From the NCBI RefSeq assembly GCF_036417845.1, contig NC_089981.1:23766001-23830000 (forward strand): 64,000 bases of DNA. Reading direction: 5' to 3'. The stretch is from Apteryx mantelli (Eukaryota > Chordata > Aves > Apterygiformes > Apterygidae). The translations under genes were made by a program, and so were the position numbers. This document shows, piece by piece, positions 36,431 through 48,600 of the stretch. Under the pieces are notes generated by a model that was given only the letters and a program-made list of their open reading frames with translations, did no database searches and was not told where the DNA came from. Position 1 is the stretch's first letter. Each line of letters starts with the position of its first letter.

Positions 36431-39400
36431 ATGTCTGAGTAAGTTCCCATTTTCTGTCTCTAATTTTTTGTTGGCCTTTTAAAACTTTTAACTGCCAACT
36501 TTCTTAACTTGTTAAGATTCCTCCTCTTGTTTCTGATTAGGATGCTAACTGCCTTTTTTTTTTTCCTTTCTCTTCCTTCCCTTCCTTGTCCATTGCTTCC
36601 TTTTGAACAGTGAAGAGGTAAGTGTGTGTTGCTGGGCTTTTTCCCTTTAGCAATGCTCATGGGACCAATCTTGGCTTCACAGTTCCTCCTTAGAAAAAAA
36701 CAGCTGCTCAGGAGGAAGAACAGCCCAGGCTGTAGCAAGGTTTTCTTGGGGATTCCTTCTGGCAAAGGTGGGGAAGGACAGAAAAAAACCTTTTGCAGGT
36801 GTTTGTCCTTTCTGCCTTCTGGCTTGAAATTAGGTGTTTTTTTTTTTCCTTTCCTACTTCCCAAGTTGGCCACGAGATGGTGCTGGGAACCCCTGCCTGG
36901 AGAGCAAGGGCTGGTGGTCCTGAATCGCATCTCCCCCATCTTTAATACAGAAACAGATGAAATCCCAGCCCTCGGAAGTGCATCCTCTTTGGTTGCACTG
37001 CCTGTCATTCCTCATATTTATTGCCTCATCTTCAACCTGCAAAGCATCGTCCAATCGTTTTTCAAAGGCGATCTGATGTGGTTGGGTTCCAGGGGAACAT
37101 GAAGATGAAAGAGATTGCTTGCTTAGGTGTTCTCCCTGGCTTCCAGCAGAGCTGGAGCAGGTCTGCGTTCAAAGCCTTGGAATAGCTACACTGGGGTTTA
37201 ATAGGGTGTCCAAGCTGTGCTGACCACAGGAGAAGGTGTGGGAGGGTTGTATGTGGCTTTGTCACAGCAGAATTCACTGCCTCTTTCAAAAAAGCGCAAA
37301 CATCTGTGTTCTGCTGAGTTTGATTTCTCTTCTGTGGTGTGTGAAATCCCACCACTGGTGGGAGACAGTCATGTAATGCACATCTACAAACAGAGGAGGA
37401 TTTTGTGCAGACTGAGCTGTCTCTGAATCAGTAGCAGACCCAAACTCCCCTCTAGTCAATGCAGGAGACATAGCAACCAAGACCAGATGCTAGTTCTGCC
37501 AGCATCGCTCCACATCTCCTCTTAGCAAGTTGCTCAGTCCTCCGTCTCCGGCTGGCACCTCACCAGATGTCTAAAACAGCACAAGGTAGGGCTTGTCCTC
37601 ACCTAGAGAGAAGAGTGTTTCAGGGAAGCCCAGAAACTCCACAACATGGAGTTGATGTCCAACAGGTGCTTTGATTCCCCACAAAACCCAGCGCCCCCAA
37701 AGAAGGCCAGGAGGGCACTATTTGCTAAAGTACTATTTTTGAGATGGAGAATAAAGCCTGGGCTGAGAGTGCTCAAGGGATCAACCTCGTGGTCCATGCC
37801 CAGACTCATACGAGCAGAATCCTGCCAGTTAATGCAATTAGTGCTGCATTGCATCTCTGAGCTGGATGCCTTTTCTCTGCAGAGCCCTCCGCCTCTTTCA
37901 GGAAGGCCTTAGCACCATCTGTACATGCAAAACATGTCAGATTTTATTACATTGCAGTCTGTAGATCCTTATCCACTTCCTCCTGCATGTAGCACAAACT
38001 CACACCCAAACACTGCTTTCTTCTCCCCCGCAACTGCATATCAGATGTCAGAGTGCATTTCCCCTGCCCCAACCACACTCAGGCCTGCTTTGCCTTCTGG
38101 GTGAACTGCTGAGGAAACAGCTGCAAGGCAGTGACAGATCAAGGTTGCAGCTTCTTTTGTAACCAGGAGACCTGCTGCTGCTGTTCCAACACATTATGGG
38201 CACAAAAAGGCAGACTCAGTCTGCCATGCTCCCCAAAATGTGATGATTTACAGAGCTGGAGAGTGCAGTATATTTCTCAGCCGGCATCGCAGGGAAGACA
38301 GAGCTGGCTTTTGTCCGGCAGCCGCAGCCTTGCTGCCCCCGTCTCTCCCAGTTTAACTGGCCAGAACAGGCCCTGCGCAAGGTCTTTTCAGCCCCACAAA
38401 TTACACAGCCTTCATGTATTCATCTGTTTGGCTGTTCTCGCCTGGGTGTGCCATCAATCTCTTGGAAAGAAATCCCACAGCTCCCTAGTACCCAGGGGCA
38501 TTGGGGCCCATTAGCTTGAATGGAGAGCAAAACACACTTCTGAGTGAAGAGGAAATTCGAGGAAGGGCTAAAAAGCTTAAAAAATCTCAAGAAGCCAGCT
38601 TTAGAGCTCTCTTTTATATGCATCTTTAATTTCATTATTTTTACCTGAGGCCTGGTTTGTGGGGTTTAGCTGCCTGAGATTGGCAAAGCCGGGTGTGGTG
38701 CGGAGCCTCTTTTTGGAGTGCAGCTGGTTTGGGGACCAACCATGTGTCAAGGTGTGCTTCCCGGTTGGAGCCAGCTCCTTGGCAGGAATATAGGTCCTAA
38801 ATGGACAATGGGGTTGTACAGAGAGGGGAAACAAGGCGGGAATGGACACATGATAACCTGCTTTTCTCTCTTTCCTCCCACTTGCAGAAAAAGAGGAGGG
38901 CAGCCACTGCCCGTCGGCAGCACCTGAAGGTAGGTGGCATCGCTGGGACAGGCTGAGGTGTGTTGGACTTATGTCCCCTCTGGTCCCCCTTGCTTGGAGA
39001 TGTCGGTATTGCGGAGGCAGGGAGCTCCCCGCTGTCCGAGCTGTCTCTCTGGCCGGGGTCCACCACAGCTCCCTCCCTCTGCCCTTGCCTCCACCCCTCA
39101 CTGACCTCCTGCTGCTGCCTTCCAGAGTGCTATGCTCCAGCTCGCTGCCACTGAAATAGAAAGGGAAACAGCTGCTAAAGAGGTGGAAAAGCAGAACTAC
39201 CTGGCAGAGCACTGTCCGCCTCTGTCACTCCCGGGATCCATGCAGGAGCTTCAGGTAATGATTTATTTAATCCTCTAGCTGTGCTGGACCACAAAGGATT
39301 TGGCTCCACCAGTCAGCCTGGTGGATCTACATCTTCCTTCCCATCTTGGCCCATCTTTGGGTGCCCCCCTCCACCATGGAGGCAGAGACAAGGGAGATCC

Positions 39401-41056
39401 AGGGGCACTAGCACCCCCAAGACATTTTGGGGGACAGTTGGCAGTGCAGGGCCAGAAAGGCAACTTACAACTTTTGTGGGGCATTTCATCTGCAGCGCCA
39501 AGGCCACGGCCTCTTTCCCTCTTTCGGCTGCCTGATGACATGCCCCCTGCCTGAATGGATATCGTGGAGCTGGCTTGAGTGTCCAACTGGGGTCTCCCTG
39601 CAAGAGAGGGGGCTAGCTGGCAGGAAAGCTGCATTTCCAATGACATGTTGAGGCAGAAGTCCCATGGAACTGGTGGGACAGTGAGCAGGAACTGGCCTGC
39701 AAGACACCCTTCCCCATCTGGGACCAGTTGGTCTTGACTGATGGACTGATCCTTCACCAGTCTTCTGGGTGAGGGTCTTTCAGAGTAGAGGAGAAGGAAG
39801 TGGTCAGGGGAGAGGAATCACATGTGTGGGTCCTAGTACTCAGCTTTCCTCTCTGCTCTTTCTCCCAGGAACTGTGCAAAAAGCTTCATGCCAAGATAGA
39901 CTCAGTGGATGAGGAAAGGTATGACACAGAGATGAAGTTACAGAAGACTAACAAGGAGGTGGGTTTCCTGTGGAGTCATCCCTCAGCTGTCTCAGAGGAG
40001 TCTCCAGCTCATGCTTAGTTCCTCCTCACACCACTTGTTGGCACCTAGTCCATCTCCTGAAGCTGATGCCCCCCTCTCTCTCTTCCCTCATTTCTTCCCT
40101 GCAGCTGGAAGACTTGAGCCAGAAGCTGTTCGACCTGAGGGGCAAGTTCAAGCGGCCGCCCCTGCGTAGGGTGCGCATGTCCGCTGACGCTATGCTGCGT
40201 GCCCTGCTGGGCTCCAAGCACAAGGTCTGCATGGACCTCCGCGCCAACCTGAAGCAAGTCAAGAAGGAGGACACTGAGAAGGTACTCCTTCCCTCTCCCA
40301 TACACCAGGACAGTGACTGGCCCCTGCTTTTGGGGACCCTGTGTGATAGACAGGCCTGAGGGTGACCCCACCTCTGCAGTTATTATTCCTGCCCAATATT
40401 TTCTCCTCCAGCTCCCACAGTGTTGAAAAAGTAGGGTGTAGCCCCCAAAGATATACAGCAGGGGTGGAACTGGGCTCCTTGAGCTGGCGCAGCATTTTCC
40501 GAGGGAAAACTTTACTGGCGTTTGCTGTGAGGTTTCCATGACTGGATGCATGAAGGACATTGCCCTGCTGCCAGCAGTGGTGTAATGCTGCAGTCTGAAC
40601 GGTAGCGGCTCCCGCTGTGGGTCATGAGAATCGGGGTGAGCAGAGCTGGAAAGCTCAGGCTGGGAGCACTGGAGGCTCTGAGCCGGGGCTCTGCTCCCCC
40701 AGGATTTGGAGATTTCTCTCCAAATGTGGTTCAGCAAGGAGGAAAGCTCTACAAATGGTGCAAAAAGTACTTTAAAGGCAGAAATTCACTTCCACATTTA
40801 ATGCCAGACCCAAGGCATCACTTAAATCCTGGGGAGGTTCTCAGATCCATGGGATCCGCTAGCTGCCGGGCTGGTGGGGCGGTGGGCTGGGGGGCAGCAG
40901 GGAGCGAGGCCATGTGGCACCGCCAGCCACCCTGACATGTGTGCCTCCGGCCCGCAGGAGAAGGACCTTCGCGACGTGGGTGACTGGAGGAAGAATATCG
41001 AGGAGAAGTCTGGCATGGAGGGCAGGAAGAAGATGTTCGAGGCGGGAGAGTCCTAA
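36431..41056 (+). CDS. TNNI2: Troponin I, fast skeletal muscle, seven coding exons
   Basis: Coding exons: 36431-36438 (8 bp, with 5' UTR from 36409), 36611-36617 (7-bp microexon), 38888-38929, 39126-39254, 39869-39958, 40105-40281 and 40958-41056, giving 183 residues. Troponin I is the inhibitory subunit of the thin-filament troponin complex. It holds actomyosin off until calcium-loaded troponin C binds its switch segment. Visible parts are [15 protein letters not shown], the N-terminal troponin C-binding helix ([12 protein letters not shown]), [20 protein letters not shown], the troponin T coiled-coil region, the inhibitory segment [12 protein letters not shown] (105-116), the switch segment [17 protein letters not shown] (117-133) and the C-terminal [19 protein letters not shown]. 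Residue 134 is Cys, as in mammals (Cys133 of the mature protein); I recall Asn in chicken. The protein is otherwise nearly identical to chicken TNNI2, with no sign of damage. Confidence 0.98.
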
Positions 41057-41157
41057 ACGCCCCCCCCCCGAAGGCGATCGCTCGGCACCCGCGGCTCCCG
41101 CCTTTTCTCCATTTCTCTCTTGTTTTGTAAAAGCCGCGGTGGGAAAGCGATGATGTA

Positions 41158-41163
41158 AATAAA
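41158..41163 (+). terminator. TNNI2: TNNI2 poly(A) signal AATAAA
   Basis: AATAAA lies 101 bp after the TNNI2 stop codon, followed by a GT-rich stretch (GTTTTAGTGGTGG) suitable as the downstream element. The short 3' UTR is usual for troponin I fast genes. Confidence 0.9.
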
Positions 41164-42194
41164 GTTTTAGTGGTGGAGCAGGGCCGGGGTCGGCCCGGCC
41201 ACGTCTGTCTGGCACCCCACGAGGGTCTCCAAGCCGCCAACCCCCAATGCTGGGGGGCTCTTCTGCCCTGCAGGACACTTCCTGGGGGGGGGGGGGATGA
41301 AAATAGGGGATATTGAGGAACTATTTGCCACGAGAAGGAAATGAGCGAGGCTGTGCGCTCATGGCATCAGCGGCTGTAGCTCCTTCTGCTTCCTCTTCTG
41401 CCTCAGCAGGGCTGACCGTGGCTGCTCCGTCCCCTTCCTCCCCAGCCTGCGTGCATGGGCAGAGGGGCAGGGACCAGCTTGGTGACCCTGTGGTGGCTGG
41501 AGGCCACTGCTGCAGTTCTCACACCAGCTCTCAGGCCAGCCACACTGCGCGGCTGGCCCTGGTCCTTGTCACTGGCCTGTGGCAAAGAACCGGTGGCTCC
41601 TTTGTCTCCACCATCTCCAGGCTGGGACCCGAACTGCTCTCCCCATCCCTTGCAAGCCTTGGTGCAGGCAGCTGCCCCTGCCCACACCACCTTTACACAG
41701 CCCGTGCTGGGGGTGCAAGGAAAGCAGGGCAGGAGACAGCGGGGCAGACCCCGCTCTGGGGCTGCAGGACCAGAAAGGGGTGGCACATGCCAGATATCTG
41801 AAGAGGAATGGGCTGGACCAGCCATGGCATTGACAGGCAAGGTGTGAAACCAGGACAACCTCCGGGCCTTGGCGAGCTTGTCACCCAGGAGTGTCAGCAT
41901 CCTGTGGTCTGCAGCTGCCTGTGCCATGAGCACCGGCAGGGAAAGGCAGGTCACTGTGCTCACTGCTCCGGGGTGATACTTCCTGATTTCGAGGCTGCCG
42001 GCAGAGGCAAAACCTCAAAAAAATCCAAAAAAGAAAGTTGCCTTCCCATCCCCCCCCAAACCTTCAGCCCATGAGGTTTCCGGCGCAGCTCACTTCTGCT
42101 GAGCGCAGGAAGAGCGAGGCGGCAGCGCGCACCCTCGCGCCGTGTCCCCGTCCCCGGCAGAGCCACCTGCCAGCGCTGCCAGCAAGGAGAGAAA
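41164..42194. promoter_or_regulatory. LSP1: TNNI2-LSP1 intergenic DNA and LSP1 proximal promoter A
   Basis: One kilobase separates the TNNI2 poly(A) site from the first LSP1 coding exon. Its right end is GC-rich, has no TATA box and carries purine-core ETS/PU.1-type sites (ACTTCCTG at 41978-41985 and AGGAAG near 42108). The leukocyte LSP1 promoter of mammals is known to be TATA-less and ETS-dependent, so this fits, but function is inferred. A G12 run lies near 41286-41297. Confidence 0.45.
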
Positions 42195-42274
42195 ATGTCA
42201 GACTCAGAGGGGTGCCAAGCGGGCGCAGAAGGCGTGGATCAAGTGGGGGACGAGTCCCCCGCGGAGAGCGAGAG
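42195..42274 (+). CDS. LSP1: LSP1 candidate coding first exon A (partial gene)
   Basis: ATG at 42195 opens MSDSEGCQAGAEGVDQ and runs through an acidic GDESPAESE to a GTGAGG donor after two bases of the next codon, giving 26 codons plus two bases. LSP1 is a leukocyte and endothelial F-actin-binding phosphoprotein with a very acidic N-terminal half. The place directly after TNNI2 on the same strand is that of LSP1 in mammals. The short acidic exon matches the style of an LSP1 leader, although its residues are not conserved with the human leader. The second exon lies beyond the window, so the join cannot be seen. It could instead be a different small gene. Confidence 0.5.
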
Positions 42275-45200
42275 GTGAGGCCTGGGCATGGGGGAGCCCA
42301 CCGCCACGGTTGCCTTCCCACGGGGGCTCCCGGGGAAACCGGGAGGCTGGGAAACTGGGGATGGTGGTGCAGGAGGAAGATGCGAGGCCAGAATGAAGTT
42401 GATCCATGAGACTGAAATGCAGAAAGCCACTGGATGCTATTGACAAGCCTCCCCAGGCTGGGAGAGAATTAGACTTGCTAAATTTCTTATCTCCTCTGAC
42501 CTCCAGAGCCCTTGGGGGTGGGACCGGGAGGAAGACCTTGGCTCCAGCCCAAGCCAAGGTCAGCAAGGGGTCTAGCTCTGAGGTCCGGACCTGCTGTTGT
42601 GTGCCACAGTTGAAATTAGCCCCGTCTTTAAAACAAGTGGGTGGAGATCAGCTGCCTCTTCTTGAAGCAATCCTGGGGATATGCCACCTGAGCCTTTGGA
42701 GAACATGAGCTTTCCAGAGCGCTCCTGCCCCCAAAATGCTGTGATTGCACCTTCCTCCCGATGATAACTCCAGGCTGGGCAGGACCTACAGAACAGCCGC
42801 CCAGCAAGGCCAAGAAAAGGGTTTGGAAGAGCGAGTGTTGGCAGGCTCTTGTGAAATAGGTGTCCTTTCTGCGGTGGGTGACTTTGGTGGAAAGGGTATT
42901 GGAGATGCCCAAACCCCTTTGGCTTCCAGGCGAAGCGAGCAAATCTGCCATTTTTGCAAGGCTGTCTTGGGCGTTTGCGAAACTGGAGGCTAACGCCTCG
43001 CTGATGCACTGGCGGGATGTGATGGGGAGGTGATGCTCTTTCAGGGGTCTGAACTCTTCCTGCGTCTACTCTGTCTCTAACTGGATTAAACTGGAAAATA
43101 TTAAGACTACTTGCTGCCTTTTATAGGTTTATGCATCTCTTTGCCTGATCTGCTTTGTTGCTTTATCCACATAGACTATAAACCTTGGTCTGTCAGCTCC
43201 AAAGCAGACAGCTTTCCGTGGGGGTTAAAGGAAAAAAGACCGGTAGCAGAGACCAAACTGCAGTTGTCTGTGTGTCAGCTGGTAGAGGAAAACAGAGATA
43301 AGCTCGGCTGAGGTATCACACTGAAGTATTTAGATCTGGATTCAGCTGGATTCAGACTGAGCATTTGGGGAGCTTGAGGGTCTGCCTGACTTTTGCCTCT
43401 AGCTTCAAAGCTTGCGTTAGCATTTCTCCCCAAGGCTGCTGAAAGCTGATGCAGTTCGTGTTTACAGAAAAAAAATCTTGAGTGACAACAAGAGGAGAAA
43501 GGTGTGTCGTCTCCTGTCACTTAGGGTTGTAGTAAGTGTTTTGGCTGACACCTGACAGCAATTAGCCTGGGCTGAGGACTCGACTGGAGGCTTCAAAAGG
43601 TGGTGGAGGCTCAGAGCATGAATGTCTCTGCTCAGAGGGGAAGCCTTTGCTGCTGGGGGAGTGCTCTGCTTTCTCAGTGTGTTGTATGGGGTTTCCAGGC
43701 GTTGCTGCAGCCTGAGCAAGGTCTGGAAGAGCTGGATTTGCCTTGCAGGTGCCTTGGGGTATAAGAACAACCTCAAGCTGGCCTCCTCTGTGGGAGCTGA
43801 TGCTGGGGGTGTCTCAGGGTGGTGGAGCTTTCCTGTTGCCCTCTCGCTGTGGTGTCTGCAGGTATGCCTGCTCCATCGGGGCCTGCTCAGCAGTGGTTGC
43901 TGGTGAGGCAGGGTCAGGCTCTTCCTTCTTTTGTTTCTGGCAAAAAGAAGAGGTTGTCTGGAGGGATCTAGAGCAGTGTAACTCTTACAGCCTATTGAAA
44001 CTTGTTAAAAAGTGTGTATGTGTATATAAATATTGATGGAAGGGTTATACACCCCTTTCTCCCCAGCTGAATCTTAAAATTTTAATGAAATTCAAAGCTT
44101 AATGGAAAAAACAGAAAGCACTCTTCCTTCCTCTTTTGTTTTTAAAATATGGAGAACTGCTTTCTCTCCCAACCTGTGTAACAGTTTCTAGACTTCTCCT
44201 GCTTTTGCTTGCGTTGTTTAAGCATCTGCCAGGCTCTTGTGACTTCCACTCCCAAAATGGAGGAAGCAAGCGTTTGCTTGCTGTTTAGGGCTACCTTGTC
44301 TCACCAAGTGGCCAGGGTGAGGAGCTCAACTCTTTGATCCTCTCTCTCCTTGAAGGTAAAGCTGCTTCCAAGCTGCTCTGTGTACAGATGGAGTCAAGGC
44401 AGTGCCCCCCAGACAGTTTAAAGGCTGTGGGGGTGTGAGCAATGAGGTCTATGAAGGAGCTCCCTGGAAAGCAAATCATGAGGATCTCTTAGCAATGTAG
44501 ATATGTGCTGAGGAGATATGGTGGGGGAAAGAAAAGAAGTTGGGCTTGCTTAAGCAATGAACCATATCTACTTAGTTCTGCCCAGGGTATGTGAAGATTA
44601 GCTTATACTTGCATAACTATACCAATGAAAACCTAATTAATCTGGCTGTAGCTTGCTCTGTTTCCCCATATTAACTGGAGCATTCTGGCAAAGACTCATG
44701 CTGGTGTAACAACACCTAGAGCAGAATTTGGGGGAGAGTGGGGAAGCCAGGCCTCCCATGGTGATGCGGAGGGGCTGGAGCTGCAGGGGAGGCCTGCTTT
44801 ACGCTGCAGCTAGATAACCTGATGTACCCCTGTTATTCAGCGCACTGTCTATAAAGCAGCGGGGGCTTCAGGTAGCCCCTGACCTCAGCTACTGCACATG
44901 TGGACGTGCATGTGCCTGTGTCGGGGCCTATTTGTGCTGTGCTCTGCAGGATTTTCCCAGCCGAGTGGGACCGTGGCTTGTGAGGCGGGTTTCTCTGCTG
45001 CTGCAGGGGTCTGAGATGAGAACGGCTCTTTGGAAATGCAGTCAGCTTCCTGAGGCTCCTTCCTGCTGGGGCTTCCCATGCCCAGAGCTGCGGGAAGCCC
45101 TTGGCAGCCCATGTATGGTCACTGCCTGGGGAAAGGCTTTGCTGTGCTAGCAAGCCCCAGTCTTGTCTTTGCTGTATCTATCCCCAGCTGTCTTGAATTC

Positions 45201-45601
45201 TCCAGATCCTTAGAGGAACCTTGGAGGGTCCTTGCTAAGATGACTGTTGTTGCTAAGTATACCCATGGCTGGAAGGAGGTTGTCTGGGGGAAAGTGATAT
45301 GCAGAGTGTCTTTGGACCCATCAGGGCATGGGATTCCTTAGGGGAGGGATGGAGGGACAGCTGATCCCTGCTCAGAGCGACTGGTCAAACTTTGACCCAG
45401 CTGGGTGCATCAAAGTGGAAAATGATGGGGAAGGAAATAGGGGAGGATCAACAGATTTCACTTGGATAATCAAATGAAGCTTGGCAACACTTCAGCACTT
45501 TCAAACTGAATATAGGTGCTTTGGGAGTGGCCCTTGGGGATAAAGAACTTCCCCTAATTACAGGGACATGTCAGGTGCCTTCACTGTCCCTTCTCTCTTG
45601 C

Positions 45602-45618
45602 AAAAAAAAAAAAAAAAA
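45602..45618. repeat. Poly(A) tract of 17
   Basis: An uninterrupted run of 17 adenines in the LSP1 intron, without an adjacent retroposon body that I can recognise. Simple homopolymer. Confidence 0.85.
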
Positions 45619-48600
45619 GCCTAGCTAGTTTTGCCTCTGAGCTTATTTTGCAATGTAAAGCTACAGGTTTGGAGGGGGGTGGGTGTTAAAGGAAGTGGGG
45701 GATTGCCCAGTTCTTTGAATTCTACTTTTCTCTTTAACCACAGAAGAATCCGAGGGCTGGAGGGCTAGCTGAGTGGAGGCACGGAAAGAGGATGTGCTCT
45801 TGACAAGCTCTCTTAAAACTCCTGGGGTGAAGCCTGGCTGCGCTGTGGCATCCTTTGCCCTTGGGCTTTGGGGAGACCTTGCTGTGGGGCTGTGTGTGTG
45901 TGTGTGATGGCAGGGCTGGGCACCCCGAGGACCGGGCTAGATGTTGTGAGGAGGCTTTTGCTAGTCTGGCGCTGCTGGGGTGAGGTGAGGCTGGCTGAGG
46001 CTGTGCTGGAGAGCCTGTCCTCCTGGAGAAAGGCTGTAACCCAACGCGGGTGCAGGCACAGCCTGGCCTGCAAACCCGGGGAACCAAACCCCTGGAGCCC
46101 GCGGAGCCGTGGGCTCCGTGTCCCACGAGGGGGCGAGCTCTGCTCGGCCTTGGTCGTAGGACGGGGCTAATAAGCCTGCAGCGGTGGGGAAAGCGGGGCT
46201 GTCCAGGCAGAGTTTGGGGAAGGCAGGGTGTTATCGCTCCCGGGGAGCAGGCAGGCATTCCCCACCGGGGGGGGAGAGCTGCTGTCCGGGGGAGCAGCAG
46301 CCCCCTCTGGCACAGGGCGGCCTCCTGGCCTCGGGACGGATGGGGGGACAGTTCGGGGCTGTTCTCAGCCATGCCACCAGGGTTGGCTGAACGAACGTCT
46401 TTGCATCTGCTGTGGCTGAAACAGGGTTAGCGCTGCTCTGTGGGCATGTCCGAGTTCGTCTCAGACGAGAGGTGTGTGGACAGCTGGCTTGGGAAGGTGG
46501 GAGGAAAGCAGGTTTTCCATCATCCTGTCCCGGGTGTCCTGCCCAGACGCTTGGGCTTCAGGCTATGTGCTGCTTCAGAGAGGGCTGGGCCTCTTACAAA
46601 GTCCGAGTGCCCTTTCTCTTGCAGCAATGGGGACAGCAGAACGTATCGCAGCCGCCTACGGTTTCTGGGCTGGCTGTGCTTGGCAGCGAAGTGGTCAGCA
46701 TTGGCGTGCACCCCTGCCAGCAAGCCCTGGGGACCGCGGGCCTCTGCTCCGACCCTGCTAACCGGGGCCTCGTCGCAGCTCTGCCCGCGTCCCCGCTCGT
46801 GCCCGCCACCCCGTTACCCTCCCTGCCCTCCTGCCTCCGCACCCCGTTACAGGGTCGGCAGAGCTGGCTCCTCTCTGCTCTCTCCTGAGCTTGGCTGCCT
46901 CCGCTCGCTTTCTCCCTCGCTGCTCTCCCGTGAGTTGGGCCGTTTCCCAGCGAAGCCGTCATCCAGGCTGGCTGCTGCCTCTGTTGGGACACTGCCCCTT
47001 CTCCTCGCTGGCTCGCGTCCGGAGCGTGTTGCTGGGCAAACAGCCTCCCGAAGGAGGTGCTCCGGGGCCTCGGCACCGTGTCTTCCTCTGGAAGAGAGTA
47101 TGTTTTGCTCTGAAGGTCACTGAACTGATCTCTCCTTCTGGGCAGATGGGAGAGGGTGGGTCCTACTGTGCTTTGGCGTGGGAACCTGGGCCCAAAGGAA
47201 GGAGATACCCAGTCCCCTGCAGTTTGATCTGGGCTCTCTTGGGCTCCTGTGACTGTATCCTGAGCCCTCCTCGGAGAGTACGAGTCTGCTGTAATCATCA
47301 GGGCTCTCAGGTAACACTGCAGAGAGTTGTGGCTTTCACGTCACTCTTTAAGCGCAGCCCTCCTTTGTCATGGAAGTGCCAGCCGATCCCGGCTACCTGC
47401 ACTGCTGGGGATGCTGGAGCCTTGCTGGGGAACGACGGCACCTGCTTGCCTGGCACAGGCTGGGGACTGTGTTCTGCCAAGGGCAACCGCTGGCCATGGC
47501 ATGTACGAGGGCATGGATTTCTTCTTAGACTCGTGATATCTGCCAGCCCTGTGCAGGTGTCTTGGACAGCCCAAGGCATCTAAAATGGCGCTCGATACCT
47601 ATATTCAGGCACCTGGATTGCTCCCTGAGTTCCTAATACCGCCTGGGAAGCATGGAGCACTGCTGAGATTTGACTCGGGCTCTCCTGAGGCTTGGCTGGG
47701 TGTCTCACTCTGTATCTGCTGTGCCGGTGCTCTGCGGAGGCTCAGCCATGAACGGGTTAACCAGCACTGTTGGAATCTGGGTGTGTTTTCCTTGCCAGAG
47801 TATCCTTCCTAACACACACCAGATGTGTGAGGCAGCCATTGGAGTGTCTTAATCCCAGGTTTCGGCACTCTGGGTTGTCTTTCTCAGGGGCAGGTCTGCA
47901 GCAGGCTTTCTAGGGGCTTCCCTGTTGCTCGTGCAATGCACAGGCAGGGTGGTTGGCAGTCCCATCCGCAGCAAGAAAAGCTGCAGCAAGCCAGGACTAA
48001 ATGTCTTCTGTTATTTGTTGCCTTAAGTTAATCATTCCTGGGATGGGTTGCTGGGACTGGAAGTAGTGTTAAGTGTTTAGTGTTGAGTCATATGGGGTGA
48101 GCAGCTTTGTCTGAGATGGGGTAAAGCCAGGTAGCTCCATCTCTGGAGGAACCAGCTGAAATACCAGTCCAACATGTCTGATAACTGTCCAGGGACTGTA
48201 TGGGTAAAGAGCAAAATATGTGAGCAAGTCCGCCTGAGTTCCCTGATGGAAATTCAAGTCGGACTTCTGTTATCAGCCTGATTGGCCCACTTGCACCAGA
48301 GGGTGTGCAGACTTGGAGCCACTTGAGAGTATCTTTTTGCTTTGAGATGTGCAAGACAGTTAACTTGGAGTTCTGCTGTTGCACCAAAGTGCAGGGTCAA
48401 ATTCCTTAGCTGGTGCAAGTCAGCACCATCCCACTGGCTTCAGTAAAGCTGTTAGTTTGTGTCAGCTGGAGGTCCTCAGTGTTCTGGCTTATATGCTTAT
48501 TTTACCAATGCACCCTTTGCTAGGGATTGTTTTTGCATTACTAAGAAGCCCCTCTCCCAGCTCTAAGTATTTTCTGCTGCTAAATGGACAGTATGTGCAA

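Noticed and set aside
42195-42274. Reading exon A as the start of troponin T (TNNT3), which also begins MSD and lies nearby in vertebrates
   Set aside because: After MSD the residues (SEGCQAGAEG) do not follow the Glu/Val-rich troponin T leader, and TNNT3 lies beyond LSP1 in the conserved order.
45734-47298. Open frames of 212 and 234 codons, minus strand
   Set aside because: Located in a GC-rich patch, overlapping plus-strand frames of similar size, with no domain.
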